Assembly: GCF_900659865.1 (NCBI RefSeq)
Contig: NZ_LR213778.1
Coordinates: 1-57,690, forward strand
Length of the DNA stretch: 57,690 bases
Direction: 5' to 3'
DNA from: Hyella patelloides LEGE 07179
GTDB taxonomy: Bacteria > Cyanobacteriota > Cyanobacteriia > Cyanobacteriales > Xenococcaceae
Under the pieces are notes generated by a model. It was not told the DNA's origin, did no database searches, and saw nothing but the letters and a program-made list of their open reading frames with translations. Shown here piece after piece: positions 16,710 through 25,846 of the stretch. Numbering within the stretch: position 1 is the first letter of the stretch; each line of letters starts with the position of its first letter. A program made the translations under genes and the position numbers.

Positions 16710-17918
16710 ATGAAAATGTCGATTCCCATTACTAATATACTGGGTTCACCAGTTACCAGTTTACGTTTAGAAGAACAGGTTTCGCTCATCTTAACCTGGG
16801 CTAAAAAACATCAAAGCAAAGTAGTTTACTTGGCAAATAGCCATATGCTAATGGAAGCGTATTGGAATCTGCACTTTGCTAGAGTTCTTGAAAAAGCAGA
16901 TATTGTATCTCCTGATGGAATGCCTTTAGTTTGGATGCTAAGACTAATGGGATTCCGTAATCAAAATCGTGTAGCTGGGATGGATGTCTTTGTGAATTTG
17001 TGTCGATTGGCTTCGGTCACAGATATCAGTGTTTTTTTCTTAGGTTCAACACCAGAAGTTCTTGGCTCAATGAAAAGAAAACTCGAAAAAGAGTTTCCTC
17101 AGTTATCAATTGCAGGAATAGAACCTCTACCTTTTTATCCTTTAACTACAGAAGAAGATGAGGCTTTGATTGAAAAGATCAATTGTAGTGGTGCAGGATT
17201 GATCTTTGTCTGTCTTGGTTGTCCAAAGCAAGAAAATTGGATTGCACATCACAAAGACAAAATTAATGGTGTGATGATTGGAGTTGGTGCAGTTTTCGCC
17301 GTTTATGCTGGTTTGCAAAAGAGAGCCCCTCGTTTAGTTAGGGAATTTGGCTTTGAATGGTTATATCGTTTAATGCAAGAGCCACGTCGTCTTTGGAGGC
17401 GTTACGGCAAGACAATTCCTCCTTTTATGTACTTGGCAATTAAGCAGTTACTAACTCCTTACAAACGTAAGCTACAGAAAGTGAAACGAGATTTAACACA
17501 GGAAAATATTATCTTAGATTTGGCAACTTTAGATACTAAAAAATATAGCAAAATAGGAGAAATCTTAGTTAAACAAAATATAATCACTAAAGATTTTTTA
17601 GAAGAGGCTTTACTGGAACAAAAAAAACATCCCGAACTAAAAATAGGAGAAATTTTAGTTCAAAACAACTTTGTATCGTCATCTCAACTTAATAAAGTTC
17701 TTAGTAATCAAAACATAAAGCTAGGGCAAATTATGCTCGAAAAAAGCCTGGTTTCTCCAGTAAAACTGAAGCAAACACTCAAATATCAAACAGATAATGG
17801 GGGGTTAATTGGTGAAATTATGGTGAACAAAAACATTATTACAGCAGAAAGTTTAAGTTATTTATTGGTCGAACAATATTGGCGCAAAAACTTTGGTAGC
17901 TCATTTATCAAAAATTAG
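16710..17918 (+). CDS. GT26 (WecG/TagA/CpsF) glycosyltransferase with C-terminal MshEN-like repeats
   Basis: 402 residues. Residues about 1-245 are a WecG/TagA/CpsF glycosyltransferase: VVYLANSHMLMEAYWN, DIVSPDGMPLVWMLR, FVCLGCPKQENWIA and RAPRLVREFGFEWLYRL are the family's landmarks. These enzymes add an early sugar to an undecaprenyl-linked acceptor at the inner membrane. Residues 281-389 are four 24-residue units (281-304, 311-334, 337-360, 366-389), each fitting the c-di-GMP-binding MshEN half-motif: Gly at position 3, aliphatics at 6-7 and 11-12, Leu at 17 and 21, Gln at 24. Position 1 is Lys, Lys, Lys, Leu (Arg is canonical) and position 10 is Asn or Ser (Gly is canonical). ATG 16710 was chosen over an upstream TTG at 16698. 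The fusion is visible in the sequence; nucleotide binding is inference. Confidence 0.9.
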   Translation: MKMSIPITNILGSPVTSLRLEEQVSLILTWAKKHQSKVVYLANSHMLMEAYWNLHFARVLEKADIVSPDGMPLVWMLRLMGFRNQNRVAGMDVFVNLCRLASVTDISVFFLGSTPEVLGSMKRKLEKEFPQLSIAGIEPLPFYPLTTEEDEALIEKINCSGAGLIFVCLGCPKQENWIAHHKDKINGVMIGVGAVFAVYAGLQKRAPRLVREFGFEWLYRLMQEPRRLWRRYGKTIPPFMYLAIKQLLTPYKRKLQKVKRDLTQENIILDLATLDTKKYSKIGEILVKQNIITKDFLEEALLEQKKHPELKIGEILVQNNFVSSSQLNKVLSNQNIKLGQIMLEKSLVSPVKLKQTLKYQTDNGGLIGEIMVNKNIITAESLSYLLVEQYWRKNFGSSFIKN

Positions 17919-17952
17919 ATATTTACTAAATTAAATTAAGAGGAAAACTGTG

Positions 17953-18795
17953 ATGAAAGTAGGAATTCTTGCTGGTGGGTTAGGAACTAGAATTTCAGAA
18001 GAAACAGAAACTAAGCCCAAACCTATGGTGGAAATAGGCGGACAGCCAATTATGTGGCATATTATGATGCATTACTACAACTATGGCTTTAAAGATTTTG
18101 CGATCGCCCTAGGCTATAAAGGAGCAGCGATCAAAAAGTACATGGTGGATTATTGCTCTTTAAACAGTAACTTGACCGTCGATTTAGGTATGGGACAAGT
18201 CAAAACCCATGGCAACTTTAAACTAGATTGGACAGTGGATTTGATTGATACTGGGCTAACAACCAACACGGGTGGTCGTATCAAACGTCTCATACCCTAC
18301 ATGGGAAATGAAACCTTTATGTTGACTTGGGGAGATGGGGTGTCTAACATTAATCTTCACGATTTATTAGATTTTCATCGCTCTCACGGCAAACTAGCTA
18401 CTCTAACCGCAGTTCGTCCCCCTGCTCGTTTCGGTCATTTGGACTTAGAAGGGAATCAAATTGTCGAGTTTTCAGAAAAGCCACAAACCAGAGAAGGCTG
18501 GATTAATGGGGCATTTTTTGTCTTAGAACCTGAAGTATATGACTATATAGAAGATGATGATACCCAATGGGAAAAAGCTCCCTTAGAAAGATTGGCTCAA
18601 GATGGACAGTTAATGGCTTATAAACATGACTCTTTTTGGCAATGCATGGATACTTTACGGGATAAGCGTTTATTAGAAAGTTTGTGGTCAACAGGAAACG
18701 CACCTTGGAAAACCTGGGAGGAAAATACTACTGACTGGTTACAAGATATGCATCGTCAAAGTGTTGGAGAGCAGTCTGCAAACTCAAAAGTATAA
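17953..18795 (+). CDS. rfbF: glucose-1-phosphate cytidylyltransferase
   Basis: 280 residues, full length. Forms CDP-glucose from CTP and glucose-1-phosphate, the entry to CDP-linked deoxysugars. The nucleotide-binding start LAGGLGTRISEET, then KPKPMVEIGGQPIMWHIM, TWGDGVSN, and GWINGAFFVLEPEVYDYI are diagnostic of RfbF/DdhA. The AGAGG ribosome binding site at 17938-17942 serves ATG 17953; GTG 17950 is an alternative. The usual partners (CDP-glucose 4,6-dehydratase rfbG and later enzymes) are absent from the window, so they are encoded elsewhere or the locus is partial. Confidence 0.95.
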   Translation: MKVGILAGGLGTRISEETETKPKPMVEIGGQPIMWHIMMHYYNYGFKDFAIALGYKGAAIKKYMVDYCSLNSNLTVDLGMGQVKTHGNFKLDWTVDLIDTGLTTNTGGRIKRLIPYMGNETFMLTWGDGVSNINLHDLLDFHRSHGKLATLTAVRPPARFGHLDLEGNQIVEFSEKPQTREGWINGAFFVLEPEVYDYIEDDDTQWEKAPLERLAQDGQLMAYKHDSFWQCMDTLRDKRLLESLWSTGNAPWKTWEENTTDWLQDMHRQSVGEQSANSKV

Positions 18796-18859
18796 AGTAA
18801 TTACTTTAGAGAACCTAAAATTTTTGGTTGGGTACTGATAAGTAGTTCCCAAGAAAATA

Positions 18860-20380
18860 ATGCTACAGCGAGCTAAGCTTTTTGTCATTATCAGTCTGCT
18901 ATTGATACTGGCGGTAACTCTATTTCCCTTTGATTTTTCCCCTGAAAAATTGTCAATTCAAGAGATTACTAAAGGTTTTCATCATGTTTCCAATCCCCTG
19001 GATTTTATAGTTAATATTTTGCTATTTATTCCTTTTGGCTTTAGTTGTTCCTGGCTGATGCAACTGAAAAATAGGAGCGGGATCGAGAAAATTTTAGCAG
19101 TTTTGGGTATTAGCGTTAGCCTTTCTACCATAATTGAAGTTTTGCAGCTATTTCTCTCTGGGAGATTTTCTACCAAAGCAGATATTATTGCTAATGGTTT
19201 AGGAGGATTTCTCGGTTGTTTGAGTTTAATTTTATGGCACTTTTACTTATCAGATTCTTTCACGAGGTCGAGAAAATTTCTCAAGCCGAGATATTTGGTA
19301 CTATGCCTGATTAGCTACCTCATCATGATGGTATGGGTGACGATACCTTTATCGAATGCCACCACTCTGGATAATTGGAATACTAATTTTCCTCTAGTAT
19401 TAGGCAATGAAGCAACAGGCGATCGCCCGTGGCAAGGCTATATAGATCGATTGGCAATTTTTGATCGTCCTTTTTCTGAAGAAGATGTCCAATACTTTTT
19501 TACTGAAGGAAGTTTTGCGCTCTCTACCCCAAACTCTCTCATCGCTTTTTACCAATTATCGGCAAAAGGAGGTTATCGAGACAGCACAGGGAAACTTCCT
19601 GCATTGACTTGGCAAGGACATTCATTTTCAGAGCGCAAAGCAAAGCGAACTAAAGAAGCAGTTTATGTAACTGATAGTCAATGGCTAGCAACACCAATTC
19701 CTTCTAGCTTGATAAGTTCCAAAATTCGTCGGACTTCCCAATTTACCCTCTGCACGATCGTTGCCACTGCTAAACCAGAACAAACTGGTCCTGCCCGCAT
19801 TATTTCCCTTTCCAGCGATCCCTATCATCGCAATTTTACCCTCGCACAAGAAGACAAAGACTTGGTTTTCCGTCTACGTACTCCTTTAGCAGGAGAAAAC
19901 GGCACTAATGTCGAGTTTTTAATACCTGATGTTTTTCAAGATACCAACTATCACCGTCTAGCGATCGCCTACGATGATTCGGTCGTCAAGATTTACATTG
20001 ATGAGTTGAACCGAATATACTCCTGGCAATTAATGCCTGAAGCTGCTTTTTTAGCAAAATCATTCCTAACTCGCTTTAGTTATGAGGGTATGTTGAGCTA
20101 CAAAATCCTCTATTACCTTCTAGTTTTTGCTCCTTTAGGCTCACTGTTGGGGCTATTGAGCCTCATGCTTCGAGGAAAATTAATGCTGTGTAGCCTCTTA
20201 CTTGGCGTAGGTATTGTTTTTCCCGCAGGAGCGTTGCAAAGCTTTTTAGCCACTGGAAACCACACCAATCTCAATTCAACCAATTTTTGGCTGAGTATTG
20301 CGATCGCCCTTTCGACTTTTTTTCTGGTAAGAAGTGGCATCTTATTGGAAATTGCACCATTACCGAAGCCAGCAACATAA
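18860..20380 (+). CDS. VanZ-family membrane protein with LamG domain
   Basis: 506 residues. The N-terminal VanZ-like domain (about 1-135) has four membrane helices and the motifs LFPFDFSP, NPLDFIVNILLFIPFGF and IEVLQLFLSGRFSTKADIIANGLGG. After another membrane helix (about 150-168) comes a LamG/concanavalin-like beta-sandwich (about 170-395) containing WQGYIDRLAIFDRPFSEEDV. The C-terminus adds three to four membrane helices. A surface or periplasmic carbohydrate-binding role fits the LamG fold and the location in a polysaccharide cluster. It sits between rfbF and the C-methyltransferase, all rightward and closely spaced, so it is probably co-transcribed. Molecular function is not known. Confidence 0.85.
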   Translation: MLQRAKLFVIISLLLILAVTLFPFDFSPEKLSIQEITKGFHHVSNPLDFIVNILLFIPFGFSCSWLMQLKNRSGIEKILAVLGISVSLSTIIEVLQLFLSGRFSTKADIIANGLGGFLGCLSLILWHFYLSDSFTRSRKFLKPRYLVLCLISYLIMMVWVTIPLSNATTLDNWNTNFPLVLGNEATGDRPWQGYIDRLAIFDRPFSEEDVQYFFTEGSFALSTPNSLIAFYQLSAKGGYRDSTGKLPALTWQGHSFSERKAKRTKEAVYVTDSQWLATPIPSSLISSKIRRTSQFTLCTIVATAKPEQTGPARIISLSSDPYHRNFTLAQEDKDLVFRLRTPLAGENGTNVEFLIPDVFQDTNYHRLAIAYDDSVVKIYIDELNRIYSWQLMPEAAFLAKSFLTRFSYEGMLSYKILYYLLVFAPLGSLLGLLSLMLRGKLMLCSLLLGVGIVFPAGALQSFLATGNHTNLNSTNFWLSIAIALSTFFLVRSGILLEIAPLPKPAT

Positions 20381-20412
20381 ATTATTTTACCGTCAGTGGA
20401 GCTTAGATCGAA

Positions 20413-21597
20413 GTGAATCAAATCATCGAAAAATCCTGTCCTGTCTGTTCAGCTTCTCATCCAGAAGTGTTTTTTGAATTATCCGATCTGCCAGTCTTTT
20501 GTAATCTGCTGTGGAGAGAACGACAAGCAGCCCGTAACTGCGCCAAAGGAGACATTAAATTGGCTTTTTGTCCCACCTGTGGTTTTATTGGTAATACGGC
20601 TTTTGATCGAGCAAAACTTGATTATACAGAGGATTACGAATGTTCTTTGGATTTTTCTCCCCGCTTTCAAAGTTATGCCCAATCTTTAGCCGAGAGGTTG
20701 GTAAAAAAACACAATCTGTACAATAAAAAAATTATCGAAATTGGCTCAGGCAAAGGAGACTTTCTGCTCTTACTATGTCAACAAGGCAACAATTACGGTA
20801 TCGGTTTTGACCCCACCTATGTTTATCGACCAGAACATGACCAATATCAAGTGGAATTTATTCAAGACTACTATTCCGAAAATTATGCCCACTATCAAAG
20901 TGATTTGATTGTTTGCCGACATACTTTAGAACACATCCCCAATCCAGTAAGTTTTCTGACAACTCTGAGACAAAATATTGGCGATCTCTATAAGCCAGAA
21001 ATTTTCTTTGAAGTGCCAAATGCTTTGGATACCTTCCATAATTTAGCTATTTGGGATATTATTTATGAGCATTGTTGCTATTTTAGTCCTGTTTCTTTAT
21101 CTAATGCTTTTGCTCGTTGCGGCTTTCAAGTTACAGAAACAAAAGAAGAATATCGCGGTCAATTTTTATGTTTAGAAGCTGTTCCCAATCAAGAAAATCA
21201 AGACCTACCAGAAAAGCAAACTGAAGCTTTAAACCAACTAAAAAATGACATTGCCACTTTTAGTAACAAGTTTCAGCAAAAAGTAGACTATTGGAAAACT
21301 AAATTACAAGAAATTGCTAGTAGAAATCAACGTGTAGTCTTATGGGGAGCAGGTTCTAAAGGAGTTACCTTTTTAAACATTCTCAAAGAACAACAGCAAA
21401 TTGAATATGTAGTAGATATCAATCCCAACAAAGAAGGCAAATTTATTCCTGGTACTGGGCAACAAATAGTAACACCTAAGTTTTTACTCGATTATCAACC
21501 AGATATTGTCATCATCATGAATCCCATATACAAAAATGAAATTCGCACAATGGTTGAAAAGATGAATTTTATGCCTGAGTTTATAACAAGTGTTTAA
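20413..21597 (+). CDS. sugar C-methyltransferase (zinc-binding, SAM-dependent)
   Basis: 394 residues with the three-part build of NDP-sugar C-3-methyltransferases (TylC3/NovU-like): N-terminal zinc domain with CPVC (9-12) and CPTC (about 53-56), SAM domain with motif I IIEIGSGKGDFLLLL, and a C-terminal domain with VVLWGAGSKGVTFLNIL. The segment CRHTLEHIPNP belongs to the SAM domain. Translation probably starts at GTG 20413. With rfbF two genes upstream, a branched 3-C-methyl CDP-deoxysugar is a reasonable product, but the dehydratase that would make the keto-sugar substrate is not in the window. Confidence 0.88.
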   Translation: MNQIIEKSCPVCSASHPEVFFELSDLPVFCNLLWRERQAARNCAKGDIKLAFCPTCGFIGNTAFDRAKLDYTEDYECSLDFSPRFQSYAQSLAERLVKKHNLYNKKIIEIGSGKGDFLLLLCQQGNNYGIGFDPTYVYRPEHDQYQVEFIQDYYSENYAHYQSDLIVCRHTLEHIPNPVSFLTTLRQNIGDLYKPEIFFEVPNALDTFHNLAIWDIIYEHCCYFSPVSLSNAFARCGFQVTETKEEYRGQFLCLEAVPNQENQDLPEKQTEALNQLKNDIATFSNKFQQKVDYWKTKLQEIASRNQRVVLWGAGSKGVTFLNILKEQQQIEYVVDINPNKEGKFIPGTGQQIVTPKFLLDYQPDIVIIMNPIYKNEIRTMVEKMNFMPEFITSV

Positions 21598-21688
21598 AAG
21601 CAATTTACAAGAACCCAATCAAATCTTGTTTCAAGAAAATTTAGATTAATTTCTTACATTAAAGAAACAAAACAACTAGGAGCAATCA

Positions 21689-23866
21689 ATGATGTTTGAG
21701 TCTGACGATTTTAACAGTAATAATTTAGATAATCAATGGACATTTGTGAATCCATTGGATGATGGTTCATTCGACTTAACTGGATTAGGAACAGGAGATG
21801 CTTATCTAGAATTATCTGTACCTGATGGCACTACCCATAATGTCTGGAAAACAAATAAAAGCGCAGTTCGAGTAATGCAGCCAGCAACAGATACCAACTT
21901 CGAGCTTGAAGTTAAGTTTGCCTCAGAACCATCACAGTCTTTACAGATGCAGGGAATCTTTGTCGAACAAGATGACAATAACTGGCTGCGGTTCGATGTC
22001 TTTTACGATGATGGTCAATTAAACGTCTTTGCTGGTAGAACCATCAATGGTAAATCAAAACGAAGAATCAGAGTGGGAGTGGCTGCTGGTTCGGCTTCCT
22101 ACTTACGGGTCAACCGACAAGGAGATGTTTGGAGTCTGGAATATTCTGGTGATGGAGCAAACTGGACAACCGCAGGAAGCTTTACCCAGGATTTAGAAGT
22201 CAATTCAGTGGGAACTTTTGTGGGTAATATTGGTGCAGCCTTTACTAGTCAGGTTGACTATTTTTTCAATACTGCAGCACCCATTGTTCCCGAAGATGAA
22301 GACGAAGGAGGAGTCACAAATCAATCACCCATAGCTAACGATGATATTGCCATCACTGAAGTAAATACTCCCATCACCATTGATGTTCTTGATAATGATA
22401 ATGACCCCGAAAATGATCTTTTGAACATCAACAGTTTTGAGACAACTTCGACAGAAGGAGGTAGTATCAGTCTCGATGATAGAGGGACTCCTAGCAACCT
22501 CAGTGACGATCGATTAATCTACAATCCCCCAGATAACTTTAGTGGTAACGACAGTTTTAGCTATACAATAGCCGATGAGCAAGGAGCAATCTCTACAGCA
22601 GCTACTGTCAGCATCACCCTGAATGATGGTTCAGGAGGTTCTAACCTACCACCAATAGCTAGCGATGATACTGCTACGACTGAAGCAAATGTTCCCATCA
22701 CCGTTGATATTCTGGGTAATGATAATGACACTGATGGTAGTCTTGATTTTAGTAACTTAAATATTATCAACAATCCCAGTAACGGTAACGTAAATATTAG
22801 TACTGTTACAGAAACAGTTACTTATACTCCCAATCCCAATTTTACTGGCAACGATAGCTTTAGCTATACCGTACAAGACAATCTCGGCGCAATTTCAAAC
22901 GAAGCAACAGTAGATCTTATAGTGGAGAATGTTGTTCCCCAAGGAGATGGACCAGTTATTGACATCTGGTACGGCTTAGACCAAACTTTCGGTCAAATTG
23001 GGCAACCACAAAATTGGGTTAATATTTTGGGAAATATTCCCGACCATAGGAGAGTAGCATCTTTGACTTATTCTCTTAATGGTGGAAGCGAAATTCCATT
23101 GACTATTGGTGGGGGAGGAAGATTAAATGGGAGAGGAGATTTTAACGTTGACATAGCCTATGCTGACTTGGATGGTTCATCTACCGACGATCTTGTAACA
23201 CTGAAAGCTATTGATAATGCAGGAAATATCTCTACTGAGACAGTAAGCATAGATTATGAAGCGGGAAATGTTTGGTCTCAGGAGTATTCTATTGACTGGA
23301 GTTCTGTTGAGGAGATTCAAGATGTAGCACAGGTAATAGATGGAAAATGGGCTATTGAAGGAGACACTGTTCGCACAGTTGAGCCTGGTTACGATCGCCT
23401 AATAGGCATTGGTGATATTGCTTGGGAAGACTATGAAATTACAGTTCCCATAACTTTAAACGGTGCAGCAGGCAGAGGAACTGGAGTCGGTTTTTTAATG
23501 CGCTGGCAAGGACATACAGACTATCCTATATCAGGCAGACAACCAAAAACAGGATTTCTTCCTCTGGGCGCAATTGGTTGGTACAAAGGCGATAGCTTAG
23601 AAATTCAAGGCGATAATAATGATCGGAAAGACGATAGTGGTAAAACACTTGATGTTGGTCTTACCTATAATTTTAAGATGAGAGTAGAAACTCTTGAAAC
23701 AGGTTCACTTTATAGCCTAAAAACTTGGGAACTAGGTACATCAGAGCCTACTGAATGGGATGTACAGAAAAACGAAGGATTATCAGATCTTGCCAGTGGT
23801 TCGGTTGCTCTATTGGCTCATCGTTACGATGCCAGTTTCGGTGATGTAACTATCGCCTCAATCTAA
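21689..23866 (+). CDS. large cadherin-like (tandem-95) surface protein
   Basis: 725 residues, strongly acidic. Residues 3-195 form a DUF1349-like concanavalin-type sandwich (ESDDFNSNNLDNQWTF at the start, NWLRFDVFYDDGQLNVFAGR). Two cadherin-like repeats follow (about 213-312 and 317-415), each with PIA-DD at its start, VLDNDND or ILGNDND, and NFxGNDSFSYT. Residues 420-725 contain an Ig-like segment and a second beta-sandwich similar in feel to the first. There is no signal peptide, so type I secretion is likely if exported. AGGAG 8 bp upstream supports the ATG pair at 21689. Probably a polysaccharide-binding matrix protein; the embedding in an EPS cluster supports this. Confidence 0.85.
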   Translation: MMFESDDFNSNNLDNQWTFVNPLDDGSFDLTGLGTGDAYLELSVPDGTTHNVWKTNKSAVRVMQPATDTNFELEVKFASEPSQSLQMQGIFVEQDDNNWLRFDVFYDDGQLNVFAGRTINGKSKRRIRVGVAAGSASYLRVNRQGDVWSLEYSGDGANWTTAGSFTQDLEVNSVGTFVGNIGAAFTSQVDYFFNTAAPIVPEDEDEGGVTNQSPIANDDIAITEVNTPITIDVLDNDNDPENDLLNINSFETTSTEGGSISLDDRGTPSNLSDDRLIYNPPDNFSGNDSFSYTIADEQGAISTAATVSITLNDGSGGSNLPPIASDDTATTEANVPITVDILGNDNDTDGSLDFSNLNIINNPSNGNVNISTVTETVTYTPNPNFTGNDSFSYTVQDNLGAISNEATVDLIVENVVPQGDGPVIDIWYGLDQTFGQIGQPQNWVNILGNIPDHRRVASLTYSLNGGSEIPLTIGGGGRLNGRGDFNVDIAYADLDGSSTDDLVTLKAIDNAGNISTETVSIDYEAGNVWSQEYSIDWSSVEEIQDVAQVIDGKWAIEGDTVRTVEPGYDRLIGIGDIAWEDYEITVPITLNGAAGRGTGVGFLMRWQGHTDYPISGRQPKTGFLPLGAIGWYKGDSLEIQGDNNDRKDDSGKTLDVGLTYNFKMRVETLETGSLYSLKTWELGTSEPTEWDVQKNEGLSDLASGSVALLAHRYDASFGDVTIASI

Positions 23867-23950
23867 CAATTGCAATGCATTGAAATTAATTGCAGTTCAA
23901 ATACAGTCGATTGCAATTCAATTATCAATCTTAATTCAGTTAACAAAAAT

Positions 23951-24871
23951 ATGAAAAATAAAAAGCCGAAAATTCAGGAAAGAATCAATTTTTTTTTACA
24001 AGAAAAAATTTATTTTTTGAAATTTAACTATAGATTTTGGCAAGCAGAACTACAAGGCAAAGAACGTATTATTTTATATCAAATGGGAAAAGTTGGCTCT
24101 TCAACTATCTTTAAAACTTTCTATAAATTAGGTTTGGATAAAAAATTTGTTCTTCATAGAGTATATTATTTTACTCAAGAAGGAATTGAGTTTGTCGAAA
24201 AATATGTCGGTAATACTTACGGCGATTTTATTAACTTTCCTGATTCGTTTAAAAATCAAATTTGGAGAAGCAGTTTACTGAAAAATAAACTGGATAAAAA
24301 TTATCTTAAAAATAAAAAATGCAAGATAATAACCATAGTCAGAGAGCCAATATCTAGAAACATTTCTGCTTTTTTTCAGACTTTAAACTGGTTCGTAGAG
24401 AAAAAAGAGCATGATTTCTCCAATAAAAAGGCTTACTTACAAGAAGTTGCTCGTTGTTTCTGGGAAAAATACCCTCATGACATTCCTCTAACTTGGTTTG
24501 ATGACGAACCAAAGCGCGCTTTAGAAATTGATGTTTTTGCTAGTGAGTTTCCCAAGTCAAAAGGATATAAAATTTATCGTGGTGATTATGCCGATTTACT
24601 ACTATTAAAATTGGAAAAATTGAATGAATGTTCCCAAAAAGTAATTCCCGAATTTTTAGGAATTAATAATTTTGTTTTAGACAATGCTAACGTAGGACAA
24701 CGAAAACAATATGCTGACACGTATACAGATTTATTGAAATCAATTATAGTTCCTGATTCATACATTGACAAAATGTATGATTCTAAGTATACAAAGCATT
24801 TTTATAGCGATCAAGAAATAGAAGTATTTACACAAAAATGGCTAAAAAAATCAGCTAAACCAACAAATTAA
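23951..24871 (+). CDS. capsular polysaccharide synthesis / sulfotransferase-like P-loop protein
   Basis: 306 residues. The P-loop-like YQMGKVGSSTIF near residue 42 and the second motif IVREPISRNISAFFQ near residue 128 are the 5'- and 3'-phosphosulfate-binding motifs of sulfotransferase-fold proteins. The family is often annotated as putative capsular polysaccharide synthesis protein. It probably transfers sulfate from PAPS to the exopolysaccharide or a precursor. An upstream in-frame TTG gives 27 extra low-complexity residues and is rejected in favour of ATG 23951. High Lys/Asn/Ile content reflects AT-rich DNA, as in the other sulfotransferases here. Confidence 0.75.
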   Translation: MKNKKPKIQERINFFLQEKIYFLKFNYRFWQAELQGKERIILYQMGKVGSSTIFKTFYKLGLDKKFVLHRVYYFTQEGIEFVEKYVGNTYGDFINFPDSFKNQIWRSSLLKNKLDKNYLKNKKCKIITIVREPISRNISAFFQTLNWFVEKKEHDFSNKKAYLQEVARCFWEKYPHDIPLTWFDDEPKRALEIDVFASEFPKSKGYKIYRGDYADLLLLKLEKLNECSQKVIPEFLGINNFVLDNANVGQRKQYADTYTDLLKSIIVPDSYIDKMYDSKYTKHFYSDQEIEVFTQKWLKKSAKPTN

Positions 24872-24937
24872 TCAATGCTAACTATTAATTGATAATTGCC
24901 TAATAAATATTTTTTGTCTTACAAAAGGAAATTTAAA

Positions 24938-25837
24938 ATGAGTACTGTTAACAATCCATATGTGAGTATCGGGTTGCCTGTTTATAACGGCGAACAATAT
25001 CTGAGAGAAACATTAGATTCGATTTTAGCTCAGACTTTTACAGATTTTGAGTTGATTATTTCAGACAATGCTTCAACAGATAACACAGAAGGAATATGTC
25101 GAGAATATGCTGATAGAGACAAACGAATAAGTTATTATCGCAACTTGAAGAATATTGGTGCTGCGGGCAATTATAATCGAACTTTTGAATTATCTTCAGG
25201 CAGATATTTTAAGTGGGCTGCCCATGATGATCTCATAGCCCCAGAATTTTTAGAGCGTTGTGTTGCAGTATTAGACAGTGAACCTTCTGTAGTTGTATGC
25301 TATACAAGGGAAGTTTGTATTGATGAAAAAGGTCAACCTCTTAGAAAACGAGGAAATCTCTTGAATCTTCGTTCCTCGAAACCTCGCGAACGTTTTAAAG
25401 AGTATCACGATCTTTGGTATAAAAGAGGTTTTACTCATGCCAATCAATGTTTTGCCTTGATTAAGTCAAGTGCTTTGGCAAAGACTCCTTTGATAGGTAG
25501 TTATGTTTGGTCTGAATTAGCATTGGGCGCAGAATTACTCTTACTGGGAGAATTTTATGAAATACCTGAATATCTATTCTTTTTTCGCTATCACGAGAAT
25601 ACTTCTCGATCTACAAAAAAAAGTCGTGGCTATCAGCAGCTAGCTATCTGGTTCGATCCCAAGAACAGAAAGAAAATTATTTTGCCACAGTGGAAACTGT
25701 TTTTCCAATATCTACTAGCGATCAAAAGAGTACAAATGGGCTGGCAAGATAAAGCGCAATGTTATGTGCAAATGGGTCGTTGGTTGAGTTGGAAATGGAA
25801 AAGTTTAATCAAAGAATTAATCCAAGGAGTTGTTTAA
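24938..25837 (+). CDS. GT2-family glycosyltransferase
   Basis: 299 residues. The GT-A fold start YVSIGLPVYNGEQYLRETL, then ELIISDNASTDNTEGICREYA (nucleotide-binding), and YFKWAAHDDLIAPEFLERC, where HDD takes the place of the D-x-D metal site. It transfers a sugar from an NDP donor on the cytoplasmic face. ATG 24938 has AAGGAA (24925-24930) 7 bp upstream and replaces a longer frame from 24896. It is followed after 9 bp by the ABC exporter, suggesting co-transcription. Confidence 0.92.
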   Translation: MSTVNNPYVSIGLPVYNGEQYLRETLDSILAQTFTDFELIISDNASTDNTEGICREYADRDKRISYYRNLKNIGAAGNYNRTFELSSGRYFKWAAHDDLIAPEFLERCVAVLDSEPSVVVCYTREVCIDEKGQPLRKRGNLLNLRSSKPRERFKEYHDLWYKRGFTHANQCFALIKSSALAKTPLIGSYVWSELALGAELLLLGEFYEIPEYLFFFRYHENTSRSTKKSRGYQQLAIWFDPKNRKKIILPQWKLFFQYLLAIKRVQMGWQDKAQCYVQMGRWLSWKWKSLIKELIQGVV

Positions 25838-25846
25838 AGCAAAGAG

